Shown here in pieces: positions 18,131 through 26,333 of a stretch of 64,000 nucleotides of DNA; position 1 is the first letter of the stretch, and each line of letters opens with the position of its first letter. The notes beneath the pieces are model-generated. The model worked only from the letters and a program-made list of their open reading frames with translations. It was not told the DNA's origin and made no database searches. The DNA is from Catellatospora vulcania. Its GTDB lineage: Bacteria > Actinomycetota > Actinomycetes > Mycobacteriales > Micromonosporaceae. The DNA is taken from assembly GCF_009720385.1 (NCBI RefSeq), contig NZ_WARX01000001.1, positions 1,178,001 to 1,242,000 of the forward strand, read 5' to 3'. The translations under genes and the position numbers were made by a program.

Positions 18131-18166
18131 AACGGGGACGGTGATCATCTGATCGCCGTCCCCGTT
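18131..18166. terminator. Bidirectional terminator between convergent genes
   Basis: AACGGGGACGG (18131-18141) pairs perfectly with CCGTCCCCGTT (18156-18166). The 14-base loop has its own GATC/GATC pairing. The hairpin sits between the stop of the GNAT gene and the stop of the convergent hydroxylase-like gene. Confidence 0.8.
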
Positions 18167-18180
18167 CGTCTGCGCGGCGG

Positions 18181-18897
18181 TCAGGCGGCGGCGTGCAGGT
18201 TGCGGGCGGTGGCGGAGGTCGGCACGGTCGCCGGGTCGGGGTAGGTGCGCAGGAGCCGGTCGGCGGTGCCGGCGGTGGTCACGGTGAACCAGTAGTGCTC
18301 GTTCTTGTAGTGGTGCAGCCGGTGGTTGCGCCACACGGCCCGGTAGAGCCGGCCGCGGGGCCGGTAGTCGCTGTGGATCGCGTAGTGGGTCCACTCGTAG
18401 AGCAGGCCGGCGGCGGCGACGGCGCCGATGAAGGTGAGGGCTTCGCCCAGGCGCGGGAACGCGAGCAGCGCGGCGGTGCTGTAGGCGGCGATGACCAGCG
18501 TCAGCGAGCGCCACGGGATGAACACCAGTGGGGTGTCGCGGGGGTCGGCGTGGTGGCGGCGGTGGTCGCGGGCCAGTTCGGTGTCGATGGTCAGCCCGGC
18601 GATCCGGCGGGGCCGCCAGTGCAGGACGAACACGTGCACGACCCATTCGAGGGCGGGGAACGCGGCCACGAGCAGCGCGGGTGCGCGCAGGTCGGCGAGG
18701 GTCCAGCCGCCTTCGGCGACGCGCCAGGCGAGTGCGGCGGCCAGCACGGCGAGGATCATCCAGGGGCTGGGGTGGCGCCAGAACCGGGCGAAGATCTGGC
18801 GCAGGGTCACGGCGGTGCGGGTGGGGCCGGTGGCAACGTCTGCGGCGAGCCGGTCGCGGGCGGCGCGGGCGGCGGCGGCCTTGTCCGCTGCGGTCAT
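18181..18897 (-). CDS. Fatty acid hydroxylase / sterol desaturase-superfamily membrane protein
   Basis: The 238-residue protein has hydrophobic helices and four histidine clusters typical of the di-iron membrane hydroxylase superfamily: EWVVHVFVLHW, ARDHRRHH, YEWTHYAIH and NHRLHHYKNEHYWF. Such enzymes hydroxylate or desaturate lipids or carotenoid-like substrates in the membrane. Its ATG overlaps the stop of the FadR-type regulator by 4 bp, so the regulator and enzyme form a two-gene operon. A FadR-like regulator next to a lipid-modifying enzyme suggests control by a fatty acid or related acid. The actual substrate is unknown. Confidence 0.85.
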   Translation of the reverse strand: MTAADKAAAARAARDRLAADVATGPTRTAVTLRQIFARFWRHPSPWMILAVLAAALAWRVAEGGWTLADLRAPALLVAAFPALEWVVHVFVLHWRPRRIAGLTIDTELARDHRRHHADPRDTPLVFIPWRSLTLVIAAYSTAALLAFPRLGEALTFIGAVAAAGLLYEWTHYAIHSDYRPRGRLYRAVWRNHRLHHYKNEHYWFTVTTAGTADRLLRTYPDPATVPTSATARNLHAAA

Positions 18898-19619
18898 CGG
18901 TGCTCTCCTTCCAACACGTCGATGGCGTGGAGCAGGGCCTGGGTGGCGTGGGTGAGCAGGTCGTGGGCCAGGCTTCGGGCGGTGTCGGCGTGGCCCGCGG
19001 TGATCGCGGTGGCCAGTGCCCGGTAGTCGGCGACGCGGTTGACCTCGTCGGCCATGACGGCCGACAGGGCTTGCAGGGCGGGTTCGTAGGCGGCGCGCAG
19101 GCTGTTGAACATGAGCCGGAACGCGACGGAGTCGGCGGCGTCGACGACGTGTTCCCAGAAGGCCAGTGCCCGGCGTTGGCGGCCGACGGGGTCGGGGTCG
19201 GCGTCGATGGCGGCGACGGCCGCCTCCAGGGTGCCGGCGGCGGTGTGGCCGTGGCGTTCGGCGGCCAGTCCGGCGACGACGGGGCCGATGGCCAGGCGTG
19301 CTTCGAGGATGCTGCGGGCGACCGCGAGGTCGATGTCGCCGCCGGGTGACAGCAGGTGCGGCAGGATGTCGAGGCCGCCGGTGCGGCGGAAGTCGCTGAC
19401 CGTGGTCGCGCCGCCCTGGCGGACCTTGACCAACCCGGCGTGGGCCATGCGCCCGATCGCCTCGCGTACGGCGGGGCGGCTGACGCCGAGTGCTTCGGCC
19501 AGGGCGCGTTCGCTGGGCAGCGCCTGGCCGGGGCTGAGCGAGCCGGAGACGAGCCGGCCGAGCACGCGGTCGTAGACCTCGCCGGGCAGTGATCGTCGTT
19601 CGATCTTCGCGAATGTCAT
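18894..19619 (-). CDS. GntR-family transcriptional regulator, FadR subfamily
   Basis: The 241-residue protein has an N-terminal winged helix-turn-helix with the GntR signature PSERALAEALGVSRPAVREA (about residues 30-55). An all-helical FadR/FCD ligand-binding domain follows, with IDLAVARSILEARLAIGP. The start ATG 19619 (MTFAKIERRS) is preferred over an upstream in-frame Met because the upstream part is not conserved-looking and the operator-like dyads lie there. FCD regulators usually respond to carboxylic acids and repress their own operon. The downstream gene, the hydroxylase-like enzyme, overlaps by 4 bp. Dyads immediately upstream fit autoregulation. Confidence 0.9.
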   Translation of the reverse strand: MTFAKIERRSLPGEVYDRVLGRLVSGSLSPGQALPSERALAEALGVSRPAVREAIGRMAHAGLVKVRQGGATTVSDFRRTGGLDILPHLLSPGGDIDLAVARSILEARLAIGPVVAGLAAERHGHTAAGTLEAAVAAIDADPDPVGRQRRALAFWEHVVDAADSVAFRLMFNSLRAAYEPALQALSAVMADEVNRVADYRALATAITAGHADTARSLAHDLLTHATQALLHAIDVLEGEHR

Positions 19620-19623
19620 GTGT

Positions 19624-19666
19624 CCACCATCGACCAAGCCGGTCAGGTGGTCAAGTGGTCTGACCA
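19624..19666. promoter_or_regulatory. Probable FadR/GntR operator dyads
   Basis: TGGTC-T-GACCA (19656-19666) is a perfect dyad that resembles the known FadR-subfamily operator type (TGGTnnnACCA). A second interrupted dyad, with CCACC/GGTGG outer arms (19624-19628, 19646-19650) and GACC/GGTC inner arms, lies directly before the regulator's ATG. The position suits autorepression. The divergent XRE gene starts 134 bp away and could share the control region. Confidence 0.6.
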
Positions 19667-19799
19667 GTTCTGTTGGTTCACGGGCATTCACGCATGGACT
19701 GCTGCCATTCGGTGTTGTTTACTGTCTCGTGATTTCAGCCGCACGGGGTGGGGCGGTACGGTACGTCCTTTGTGGACACGGACCCCTCGGAGGCGGGGC

Positions 19800-20216
19800 A
19801 TGACCGAGCCCTTGACCGGCCGCGCGCAGGCGTCGGCGGCCCGGGATTTCGCGGCGCAACTGCGCTGGTGGCGTGGCGTACGCGGGTTTTCGCAGGGCAG
19901 GCTGGCGCAGCGCATGCCGCACAGCGAGGCGATGATCGCCAAGGTCGAGTCGGGCGAGCGCTGGCCGACCGAGGACCTGGCGCGCCGCTGTGACGAGGTG
20001 CTGCAGACCGGCGGCCTGCTGTCGGGCATCTACCCGGCGGTGCGGGCCGAGCAGCAGGCCAGCGACGGGCGGCGGCGTCGTCGTAAGGAGGCCGGGGACG
20101 CGTCGGTCGACGACGCGCGGCGACTGCTGTCGATGGTGCTCGCCGATACGAACCTGTCAGCGACTCATCCGTTCGTCCGGGATGCGCTTGCCGCATTGGA
20201 TGGCACGGACAACTAG
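19800..20216 (+). CDS. XRE-like helix-turn-helix regulator
   Basis: The 138-residue protein has an N-terminal helix-turn-helix of XRE type: FAAQLRWWRGVRGFSQGRLA, then MIAKVESGERWPTEDLARRCDE. The C-terminal half is short and basic and lacks an obvious ligand domain. The start ATG at 19800 has GGAGG seven bases upstream; the frame is open further left but overlaps the FadR operator region. It lies divergent from the fadR-like gene and 126 bp ahead of the second APC permease, so it may control the permease-amidase operon. The target is not known. Confidence 0.75.
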   Translation: MTEPLTGRAQASAARDFAAQLRWWRGVRGFSQGRLAQRMPHSEAMIAKVESGERWPTEDLARRCDEVLQTGGLLSGIYPAVRAEQQASDGRRRRRKEAGDASVDDARRLLSMVLADTNLSATHPFVRDALAALDGTDN

Positions 20217-20230
20217 CCGGATATCGCACC

Positions 20231-20245
20231 TGTCCGGATCGGACA
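20231..20245. promoter_or_regulatory. Operator-like dyad before APC permease 2
   Basis: TGTCCG-GAT-CGGACA is a perfect inverted repeat 15 bases after the XRE gene stop and about 98 bases before the permease start. No T-run follows. It is a good candidate site for the adjacent XRE regulator. Confidence 0.5.
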
Positions 20246-20342
20246 TCTGTACCGCGCAACGGTAGTGCTCGCAAATGAGACGTTGGCGTGCACGACGCGC
20301 CACTCTCCGTTGAACATCCGACCACTACTGGAGGCTCCGGTT

Positions 20343-21812
20343 ATGTCCGTGCTAACGCCTGCCTCGGCGGCCACGGGGGACGCGGCCACGCCGGCCGGTG
20401 ACCCCGAGCTCAGCAAATTCGGGTACACCCCGCAGCTGCGCCGCTCGCTCACCTTCACCGACCTGCTGTTCTACGGCCTCATCTACATGGTGCCGATCGC
20501 CCCGTTCGCGATCTTCGGTTCGGTGTACGCGGCCTCCCAGGGCATGGTGGCGCTGGCCTACGTCGCCGGCCTGATCGTGATGCTGTTCACCGCCTCGTCG
20601 TACGCGCAGATGGTCAAGGCGTTCCCGATCGCCGGCTCGGTCTACAACTACGCCGGCCGCGGCATCGCCGCACCGGTCGGCTTCATTGCCGGCTGGGCCA
20701 TCATGCTCGACTACTTCCTGGTCCCGGGCCTGCTCTACCTGGTCGCGTCGGTGACCATCGAGGCGGCGGTGCCGTCGGTGTCGTCGTGGATCTGGCTGGT
20801 CGGCTTCGTCGCCGTCAACGCCGTGATCAACTACTTCGGGATCCGGCTCACCGCGGTCGCCATCAACATCATGATCGCCGGTGAGATCATCGTCCTGGGC
20901 ATCTTCCTGGTCATGGGCGTCATCGGCCTGGCCGACGGCCGCGGCAACGGCGACTGGACCTCCGCGTTCTTCAGCTCCGACAACTTCAGCCTCGGCATCG
21001 TGCTCGGCTCGGTGTCGGTCGCCGCACTCAGCTTCCTGGGCTTCGACGGCATCTCGATGCTGGCCGAGGAGAGCAAGGGCGGCGCCCGCCAGGTCGGCCG
21101 CGCCATGGGCGTGGTGCTGCTGCTCGCAGGCTTGATCTTCATCGCGCAGACCTGGGTGGCGTCGCTGTTCGTCGCCGACCCGGCCGGCCTGATCAACGGC
21201 GACGCCGCCACCATCGGCAACGCCTTCTACGCCGCCGCAGAGGCCGCCGCGGGCGCCCCGTGGCTGGCCACCCTGTGCCTGGTCGCCACCGCGATCGCCT
21301 GGGGCCTGCCCGACTCGATGGTCGCCCAGACCGCGCTGTCGCGCCTGCTGTTCGCGATGGCCCGCGACAAGCAGCTGCCCAGGTTCCTCGCCAAGGTCTC
21401 CAGCCGCCACGCCTCCCCGGTCAACGCGGTCCTGTTCACCGCGCTGGTCTCGCTGGCCATCAGCGGCACCGCGCTGTACTACCTCACCGAGAAGGGCGAG
21501 GACACCATCACGCTCATCGCCACCATGGTGAACTTCGGCGCGATGGTCGCCTGGCTGCTGCTGCACGCCGCCGTCATCTGGCACTACGTGGTGCGCAACG
21601 GCAGCCGCAACTGGCTGCTGCACCTGGTCATGCCGCTGGTCGGCGCGGGCCTGCTGGTCGCCGTGCTCATCAACATGAAGCTCTACACCCAGCTCACCGG
21701 CTTCATCTGGATCGGCCTCGGCCTGGTCGTGCTCGCCGTGCTGTACGCGACGGGCCGTCGCCCGAAGCTGTCCGGCGTCGGCGGCACCGAGGACGGCGTG
21801 GACGTCGCGTGA
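20343..21812 (+). CDS. APC-superfamily permease, copy 2
   Basis: The 489-residue protein has about 12 membrane helices. The first helix region reads LRRSLTFTDLLFYGLIYMV and is followed by FGSVY and YAQMVKAFPIAGSVYNYAGR, typical of APC amino acid or polyamine permeases. GFDGISMLAEESKGGARQVG is the conserved loop. It belongs to a different branch from the other two permeases in the window, nearer the putrescine/GABA type. The start ATG 20343 has GGAGG upstream. Its stop overlaps the GTG start of the formamidase gene by 4 bp (GTGA), so the permease probably imports an amide or amine for that enzyme. Confidence 0.88.
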   Translation: MSVLTPASAATGDAATPAGDPELSKFGYTPQLRRSLTFTDLLFYGLIYMVPIAPFAIFGSVYAASQGMVALAYVAGLIVMLFTASSYAQMVKAFPIAGSVYNYAGRGIAAPVGFIAGWAIMLDYFLVPGLLYLVASVTIEAAVPSVSSWIWLVGFVAVNAVINYFGIRLTAVAINIMIAGEIIVLGIFLVMGVIGLADGRGNGDWTSAFFSSDNFSLGIVLGSVSVAALSFLGFDGISMLAEESKGGARQVGRAMGVVLLLAGLIFIAQTWVASLFVADPAGLINGDAATIGNAFYAAAEAAAGAPWLATLCLVATAIAWGLPDSMVAQTALSRLLFAMARDKQLPRFLAKVSSRHASPVNAVLFTALVSLAISGTALYYLTEKGEDTITLIATMVNFGAMVAWLLLHAAVIWHYVVRNGSRNWLLHLVMPLVGAGLLVAVLINMKLYTQLTGFIWIGLGLVVLAVLYATGRRPKLSGVGGTEDGVDVA

Positions 21813-22813
21813 GCGAGTACATCGAGTTCAACCCGACTCCGGAGCAGTTCGCCTACACCTTCGGGCCCCACCCGCCGGTGGCGAAGGTCCGCCCCGGCGA
21901 CGTGCTCAAGATCCGCACCGAGGACTGCTTCGGCGGTGTGGTCCGCGGCTTCGGGGACCTGCCTTCGCAGGTCTGCCGGTTCCCGTACCTCAACCCGGTC
22001 ACCGGCCCCTTCTTCGTCGAAGGGGCCGAGCCGGGCGACACCCTGGCGCTGCACTTCGTGTCCATCACCCCGGCCCGCGACTGGGCCGTGTCCAGCACCT
22101 TCCCGCACTTCGGGGCGCTGACCTCCACGTCGCACACCGCGACGCTGCAGCCGCCGCTGGAGGAGCGGGTCTGGGTGTACGACATCGACGCCGCCGCGGG
22201 CATCGCCCGCTACTCGGCCCGCAACTCGGACTTCACGGTGGACCTGCCGCTGGACCCGATGCACGGCACCGTCGGTGTCGCCCCGGGCGCGTTCGAGGCC
22301 CGGATGACGATCACGCCCGACGCGCACGGCGGCAACATGGACACCCCGGAACTGCGCGCCGGCGTCACCGCGTACTTCGGCGTCAACGTCGAAGGCGCCC
22401 TGTTCGCCGTCGGTGACGGCCACGCCCGCCAGGGCCAGGGCGAAGTCTCCGGTGTCGCGGTCGAGGCCGCGATGGACACCGTGCTCGTCGTCGACCTGAT
22501 CAAGGGCGTCGGCACGCCATGGCCGCGGCTGGAGTCCGACACGCACCTGATGGCGACCGGCTCGGCCCGGCCGCTGGAGGACGCGTTCCGGATCAGCCAG
22601 CACGACCTGGTCACCTGGGTGTCCGAACTGACCGGGCTCGACCTGCTCGACTCGCTGCAACTGGTCAGCCAGGCCGGTGAGGCTCCCGTCGGCAACGTCT
22701 GCGACACCAACTACACCATGGTCGCCAAGGTCGCCAAGGCGTACCTGGGGCGCGCGGGCGCGTACGAGGGGGTACACGCCCGGCTCAAGGCGCTGGGCGC
22801 CGCGTACCGGTAA
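21809..22813 (+). CDS. Acetamidase/formamidase family protein
   Basis: The 334-residue protein matches the FmdA/AmdA family. It has the early PGDVLKIRTEDCFGG motif, the central VAPGAFEARM and HGGNMDT motifs, and GDGHARQGQGEVSG. The family hydrolyses formamide or short aliphatic amides to the acid plus ammonia in the cytoplasm. The start is GTG at 21809, overlapping the permease stop. The coupling makes an import-and-hydrolysis pair for nitrogen supply. A 22-G tract and a GPP34 gene follow on the same strand. The natural substrate is inferred only by family. Confidence 0.9.
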   Translation: MSEYIEFNPTPEQFAYTFGPHPPVAKVRPGDVLKIRTEDCFGGVVRGFGDLPSQVCRFPYLNPVTGPFFVEGAEPGDTLALHFVSITPARDWAVSSTFPHFGALTSTSHTATLQPPLEERVWVYDIDAAAGIARYSARNSDFTVDLPLDPMHGTVGVAPGAFEARMTITPDAHGGNMDTPELRAGVTAYFGVNVEGALFAVGDGHARQGQGEVSGVAVEAAMDTVLVVDLIKGVGTPWPRLESDTHLMATGSARPLEDAFRISQHDLVTWVSELTGLDLLDSLQLVSQAGEAPVGNVCDTNYTMVAKVAKAYLGRAGAYEGVHARLKALGAAYR

Positions 22814-22834
22814 CGACAGGGTCAGAACAGGCGT

Positions 22835-22856
22835 GGGGGGGGGGGGGGGGGGGGGG
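22835..22856. repeat. Homopolymer of 22 G
   Basis: An uninterrupted run of 22 G lies 21 bases after the formamidase stop and 42 bases before the GPP34 start. Such tracts are prone to slippage and could affect transcript elongation or promoter spacing. The exact length may also be affected by sequencing error. Confidence 0.85.
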
Positions 22857-22898
22857 CGCCGCCCACCACGCGTTTCCGGGGTCCATTGGGGGGAATCG

Positions 22899-23537
22899 AT
22901 GCCAGAACTCGCGCTCGCGGACGAGCTGTTCGTGATGGGGCACGACGAATACAGCGGCAAACCGCGCATCAACCACGACGTGCTGTCGGTCGGGCTGGCC
23001 GCCGCCGCGCTCGGCGAACTGCTCATCGCCGAGACGCTCACCGTCGACGGCGGCCGCGTCACCGGCTGGACCGCCAAACACAACGGCGACCCCGTCACCG
23101 ACCAGATCGTCGCCCAGCTGCAGAAGGTCGGCCCCGGCCACCGCGTGCACCAGTGGGTCGAACACCTGCGCGGCGACATCAAGGAACTCGTCGCCTACCG
23201 GCTCGTCGGCCACGGCGCCATCCGGCGCGAGACCAGCCGCAGCTTCACCGGCCGCACCCAGACCCGCTTCCCCGCCACCGACCCCACCGAAGCCACCCGC
23301 CCGGTCGTACGGCTGGGCTTCCTGATCGGCCGCCCCGGCGACTTCGACCCCCAGTCGGCCCTGCTGGCCTGCATCGCCACCGCCATCGACCTCAACATCG
23401 TCGCCCCTACGCTGTCCCCGTCGACCGTGCGCCAGCGGCTGGCCGACCTGCCCGCACGCCTCGTGCCCGGCTACCGCGACCTGCTCGCCGCCGTCGACAC
23501 CGCCGTCGCCGCCGTCGCCCTGCAGGCACACGGCTGA
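22899..23537 (+). CDS. GPP34 (GOLPH3-like) family protein, copy 2
   Basis: The 212-residue protein opens with ALADELFVMGHDEYSGKPRI, the GPP34 signature, and continues VGLAAAALGELLIAETL. No signal peptide or membrane helix is seen. The start ATG 22899 has a GGGGGGA ribosome site. It is the last gene of the XRE-APC-amidase-GPP34 run. It is closer in sequence to copy 3 (30098) than to copy 1. Its biological role is unknown; eukaryotic relatives bind phosphoinositides, which this organism may offer as phosphatidylinositol lipids. Confidence 0.87.
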   Translation: MPELALADELFVMGHDEYSGKPRINHDVLSVGLAAAALGELLIAETLTVDGGRVTGWTAKHNGDPVTDQIVAQLQKVGPGHRVHQWVEHLRGDIKELVAYRLVGHGAIRRETSRSFTGRTQTRFPATDPTEATRPVVRLGFLIGRPGDFDPQSALLACIATAIDLNIVAPTLSPSTVRQRLADLPARLVPGYRDLLAAVDTAVAAVALQAHG

Positions 23538-23640
23538 TATATCGATTGACCCGCCGAGCATCATGAAAATCCCGGGGCGCGGGCCCCGACGCGGACCGCT
23601 CGCCGGGGTGGCCGCGGCAGGCACGGGGGTGTGCTTGACG

Positions 23641-24687
23641 GTGTTCGCGTGCGCGACATGTGGCTCCGCGCTGACCGTGCCGCTGACTCAGGTGCCCCTG
23701 CCCGCCCACGCCGGCCAGCACTACAGCCACGAGCTGCTCGGGGCGCTGATGGAGCCGGGAACCTACGCGGTGCGTCCCTATCCGGCCGGGCCGCCGTGGC
23801 GGCGCTGGGACGAGGTAGGTGAAACCGAGGCGGCAGCCCGAGGCGTGTACGCACCGGTGTACTCACTGTCGGACGGGCCGCCGGGCGCCGTCGCGGTCGC
23901 ACCGGGCGACGTGCGGGGGACCGCCTTCATCCCGGATCGCCTCGACGGCTACTGCTACGGGGTCGACGGCCGGGAGGGGCCCAATCTGGCCTGCGAGCGT
24001 TGCGGCACACCGGTGGCGACCCGCATCGACGACTGCGCGAGCTGGCAGGCCGTGTGGCTGGAACCCCAGGCGATCCAGCTCCTGCCTGCGGCCTCGCCGC
24101 CGAGCCCGCCGCTCGGCTGGGAGACCCTGCGGCGGCACCGGCCAGAGACACCGCCGGTCGAGCTGGACGGGTCCTGGGATCCGCGGTCGGAGGCCGCCGT
24201 CGGCGTGGCGCTGGCCCACTTGCTGGCCGCGTCCGGCGGAGCCTGCGTGACCGTCCCGGACGGCCCCGTGGCCGCCATGTTCCGCCGGGCGCTCGACTTC
24301 ATGTGCCCGCCGGGACCGTCAGCCAGAACCCTGGTACTGGGCGGCCCCGGACTGCCCGCGGTCACCGCCGCCATCGCGCTCGTGCCGCAGCATCCGCAGA
24401 CCGGCGAGCACTGGGCGGAGCCCGGGGCGGCCGCTGTGGTGTCGCTGGCTTGGGACGTGTGGGCGTATCTGGCGTTCCACCGGGAGCGGCGGCCGGTGCC
24501 GGGGGGCGGCGCGCTGCGCGACGAGATCCACCGCGATGACCCGCCGCCGCGGCTGCCGAACCTGATGTTCCAGCCGGACCGGGACCTGTTCCTGTTTACG
24601 CTGGCCCGGCTGCCCGAGGTCGGCCAGCTGGCTGTTCGCGCGATCTACGACCGGGTGAACACCCGGTACGGACCGCTGCCGTTCTAG
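23641..24687 (+). CDS. Zinc-ribbon-containing hypothetical protein
   Basis: The protein begins VFACATCGSALT and has a second CERCG pair near residue 118, so it carries two CxxC units that could bind zinc. The remainder (about 348 residues) has no known catalytic motif; HSHELL-type and DGYCYGVDGREGPNLAC stretches are the most distinctive. I recall similar proteins of about 330 residues in Streptomyces that begin at the same MFACxxCG point, which is why GTG 23641 is preferred. An ATG at 23563 in the same frame would add 26 residues that look less protein-like. There is no signal peptide. Function is unknown. Confidence 0.65.
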   Translation: MFACATCGSALTVPLTQVPLPAHAGQHYSHELLGALMEPGTYAVRPYPAGPPWRRWDEVGETEAAARGVYAPVYSLSDGPPGAVAVAPGDVRGTAFIPDRLDGYCYGVDGREGPNLACERCGTPVATRIDDCASWQAVWLEPQAIQLLPAASPPSPPLGWETLRRHRPETPPVELDGSWDPRSEAAVGVALAHLLAASGGACVTVPDGPVAAMFRRALDFMCPPGPSARTLVLGGPGLPAVTAAIALVPQHPQTGEHWAEPGAAAVVSLAWDVWAYLAFHRERRPVPGGGALRDEIHRDDPPPRLPNLMFQPDRDLFLFTLARLPEVGQLAVRAIYDRVNTRYGPLPF

Positions 24688-24712
24688 TCGTCTTCGGCCG
24701 GTGCAGGCCTGC

Positions 24713-25690
24713 TCAGGTCTTCGTCACGCAGATGACGCTCAGGTAGGTGCTCATGGGCGCCCCGGAATAGCCGCCGCTGTCGAGGCCGGTCTGCATGACG
24801 CCGACTTCGTAGTCGTCCGGGTCGATGTACCACTGCAGGTTGACCTCGCCGGAGTCGCCGTCCTGGCCGCCGCCGACACCGGTCATGTACGAGTGGTTCT
24901 CCTGCTCCCAACCGCCGCAGGCCTCGGTTTCGACGTTGTCGGTGTAGACGTACTCGCCGTCGACGACGCTGATCCCGTAACCGTGGTGCGCGCCGTGGAA
25001 GGCCACGGTCGGTGGGGGTGTGGCGCATACGACGACGGCGCTGACGCTCCACGTCGCGGAGGTGCCGGAGGGCAGTTCACCGGCGATCGCCCGGGCGGAG
25101 TTCGGGATCGACGGGAAGCTCACCCAGGCGTTGGAGAAGATACCGAACCCGATGTCGTCGAAGCGCACCGCGCTGCTGGTCGTGTTGATCTCCGCGCCCA
25201 TGCCCACCCGGGTCAGGCCGGCCGGGCACTGTACGGTCGCGGACTTGAAGTTCGTGCTGTTGACCGCCGTGGTGGTGCGCAGGTAGGTCAGGTTCGGGTA
25301 GTCCGGCCCGCACGCGACGATGACGCGCAGCTGCCAGGTGCCGGAGTAGCCTCCCGGCCGTTCGACGGCCCTGACGTACAGGCCGTTGTCCGTGACGTTG
25401 TGCACGGGTTCGGTCCGCTGGATGAAGACCTGGTTGGTGGCTCCGAGCAGCTGCGCCCCGCCGCCGAACGGGCGGTAGCCGGTCGGGCAGCCCGCGCCGA
25501 ACTCCACGACGCCGGGCGAGCCGGGGCGGCTGTACACGGTCCGGTAGACGATGCCGGGGTTGTACGGGTCGGTGTCCGATCCCGGGGGCGGTGGTGCCCC
25601 TTGCGCCGACGTCGACGTGGCTGCGAGCAGCACGGCGGCCAGCAGCGCTGTCAGTGTCCGTCCGATCGGATGGCGCGAGACCGAGCCCAT
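24713..25690 (-). CDS. Secreted protein of unknown function
   Basis: The 325-residue precursor has a signal peptide (IGRTLTALLAAVLLAATSTS, cleavage near AQG-AP). The mature part is rich in Gly, Thr and Tyr with eight or so spaced Cys, typical of a disulfide-linked extracellular beta protein. Repeated VEFGAGCPTGYRPFGGGAQ / VQCPAGLTRVGMGAE patterns suggest two homologous modules. ATG 25690 is chosen because GAGGAGG lies six bases upstream. The gene is convergent with the zinc-ribbon gene. No enzyme motif is visible. Confidence 0.75.
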   Translation of the reverse strand: MGSVSRHPIGRTLTALLAAVLLAATSTSAQGAPPPPGSDTDPYNPGIVYRTVYSRPGSPGVVEFGAGCPTGYRPFGGGAQLLGATNQVFIQRTEPVHNVTDNGLYVRAVERPGGYSGTWQLRVIVACGPDYPNLTYLRTTTAVNSTNFKSATVQCPAGLTRVGMGAEINTTSSAVRFDDIGFGIFSNAWVSFPSIPNSARAIAGELPSGTSATWSVSAVVVCATPPPTVAFHGAHHGYGISVVDGEYVYTDNVETEACGGWEQENHSYMTGVGGGQDGDSGEVNLQWYIDPDDYEVGVMQTGLDSGGYSGAPMSTYLSVICVTKT

Positions 25691-25840
25691 GTCCGCCTCC
25701 TCGACGTCGCGACGGGATCGCACCCGCCGGTGTGGCCAGGTTAGGGCGGGCGTCGGGCCGCGTTACGCATCCTGTCGATGATCTGTCCCGGCTGCGTCTG
25801 GGATCAGGTAGCCGGGCCGGCCTGCCAGGTCTGCGACGAC

Positions 25841-26140
25841 TCAGCCGGGGTCCGCACGCCAGCCGCGCGCCGCGATGCGGTAGACCACGCTGGGCGAGCC
25901 GCTCGCATCCGGTCTGGTGCCCGACGGCACTGCGCCGATCTTCTGCACTGCCCGCTGCGAGCGCGTATTCGTCGGCGCGACCAGGAAGACGACCGTGTCG
26001 ACGTAGGTGAAAGCGTGGCGGAGCATGAGGTGCTTCAGCTCCCCGTTGTAGGCACCGCCCTACAGGTCGTCGAAGTCCGCCGCCCGCAGCGGCCTGACGT
26101 GGACGAGTTCTCCGGTCAGGGTGGGCTGGAAGTCGAACAC
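25841..26140 (-). pseudogene. GNAT (RimJ/RimL-like) acetyltransferase pseudogene
   Basis: Reading from GTG 26140, which has GGAGG upstream, the frame gives FDFQPTLTGELVHVRPLRAA, the usual N-terminus of a RimJ/RimL-like GNAT, and then a TAG stop at FDDL*. The same frame continues with GGAYNGELKHLMLRHAF, then VVFLVAPTNTRSQRAVQKIG, the C-terminal GNAT motif, to a stop at 25841. About 60-70 residues of the central acetyl-CoA region are missing between the two parts. The gene is therefore an internally deleted relic with a stop at the junction. The C-terminal 61 codons are open but would not make an enzyme. Confidence 0.75.
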
Positions 26141-26333
26141 GGCCGAACCTCCGATGTCACGTTACCGCCGTCGTTGCGATCCGGCTGGTATCGGCCTGGT
26201 GCCGGCGACGTCGTCGGAATCGTAGAACGCGCTGCGGTGGGTGAGCGTCGTGCCACTTCGGACTCGACATCGGACCTGGCTGCGATGAGGATGTTCGGGT
26301 GTCCGAGATTGTTTCTGAAAGAGGCGAACGTTG

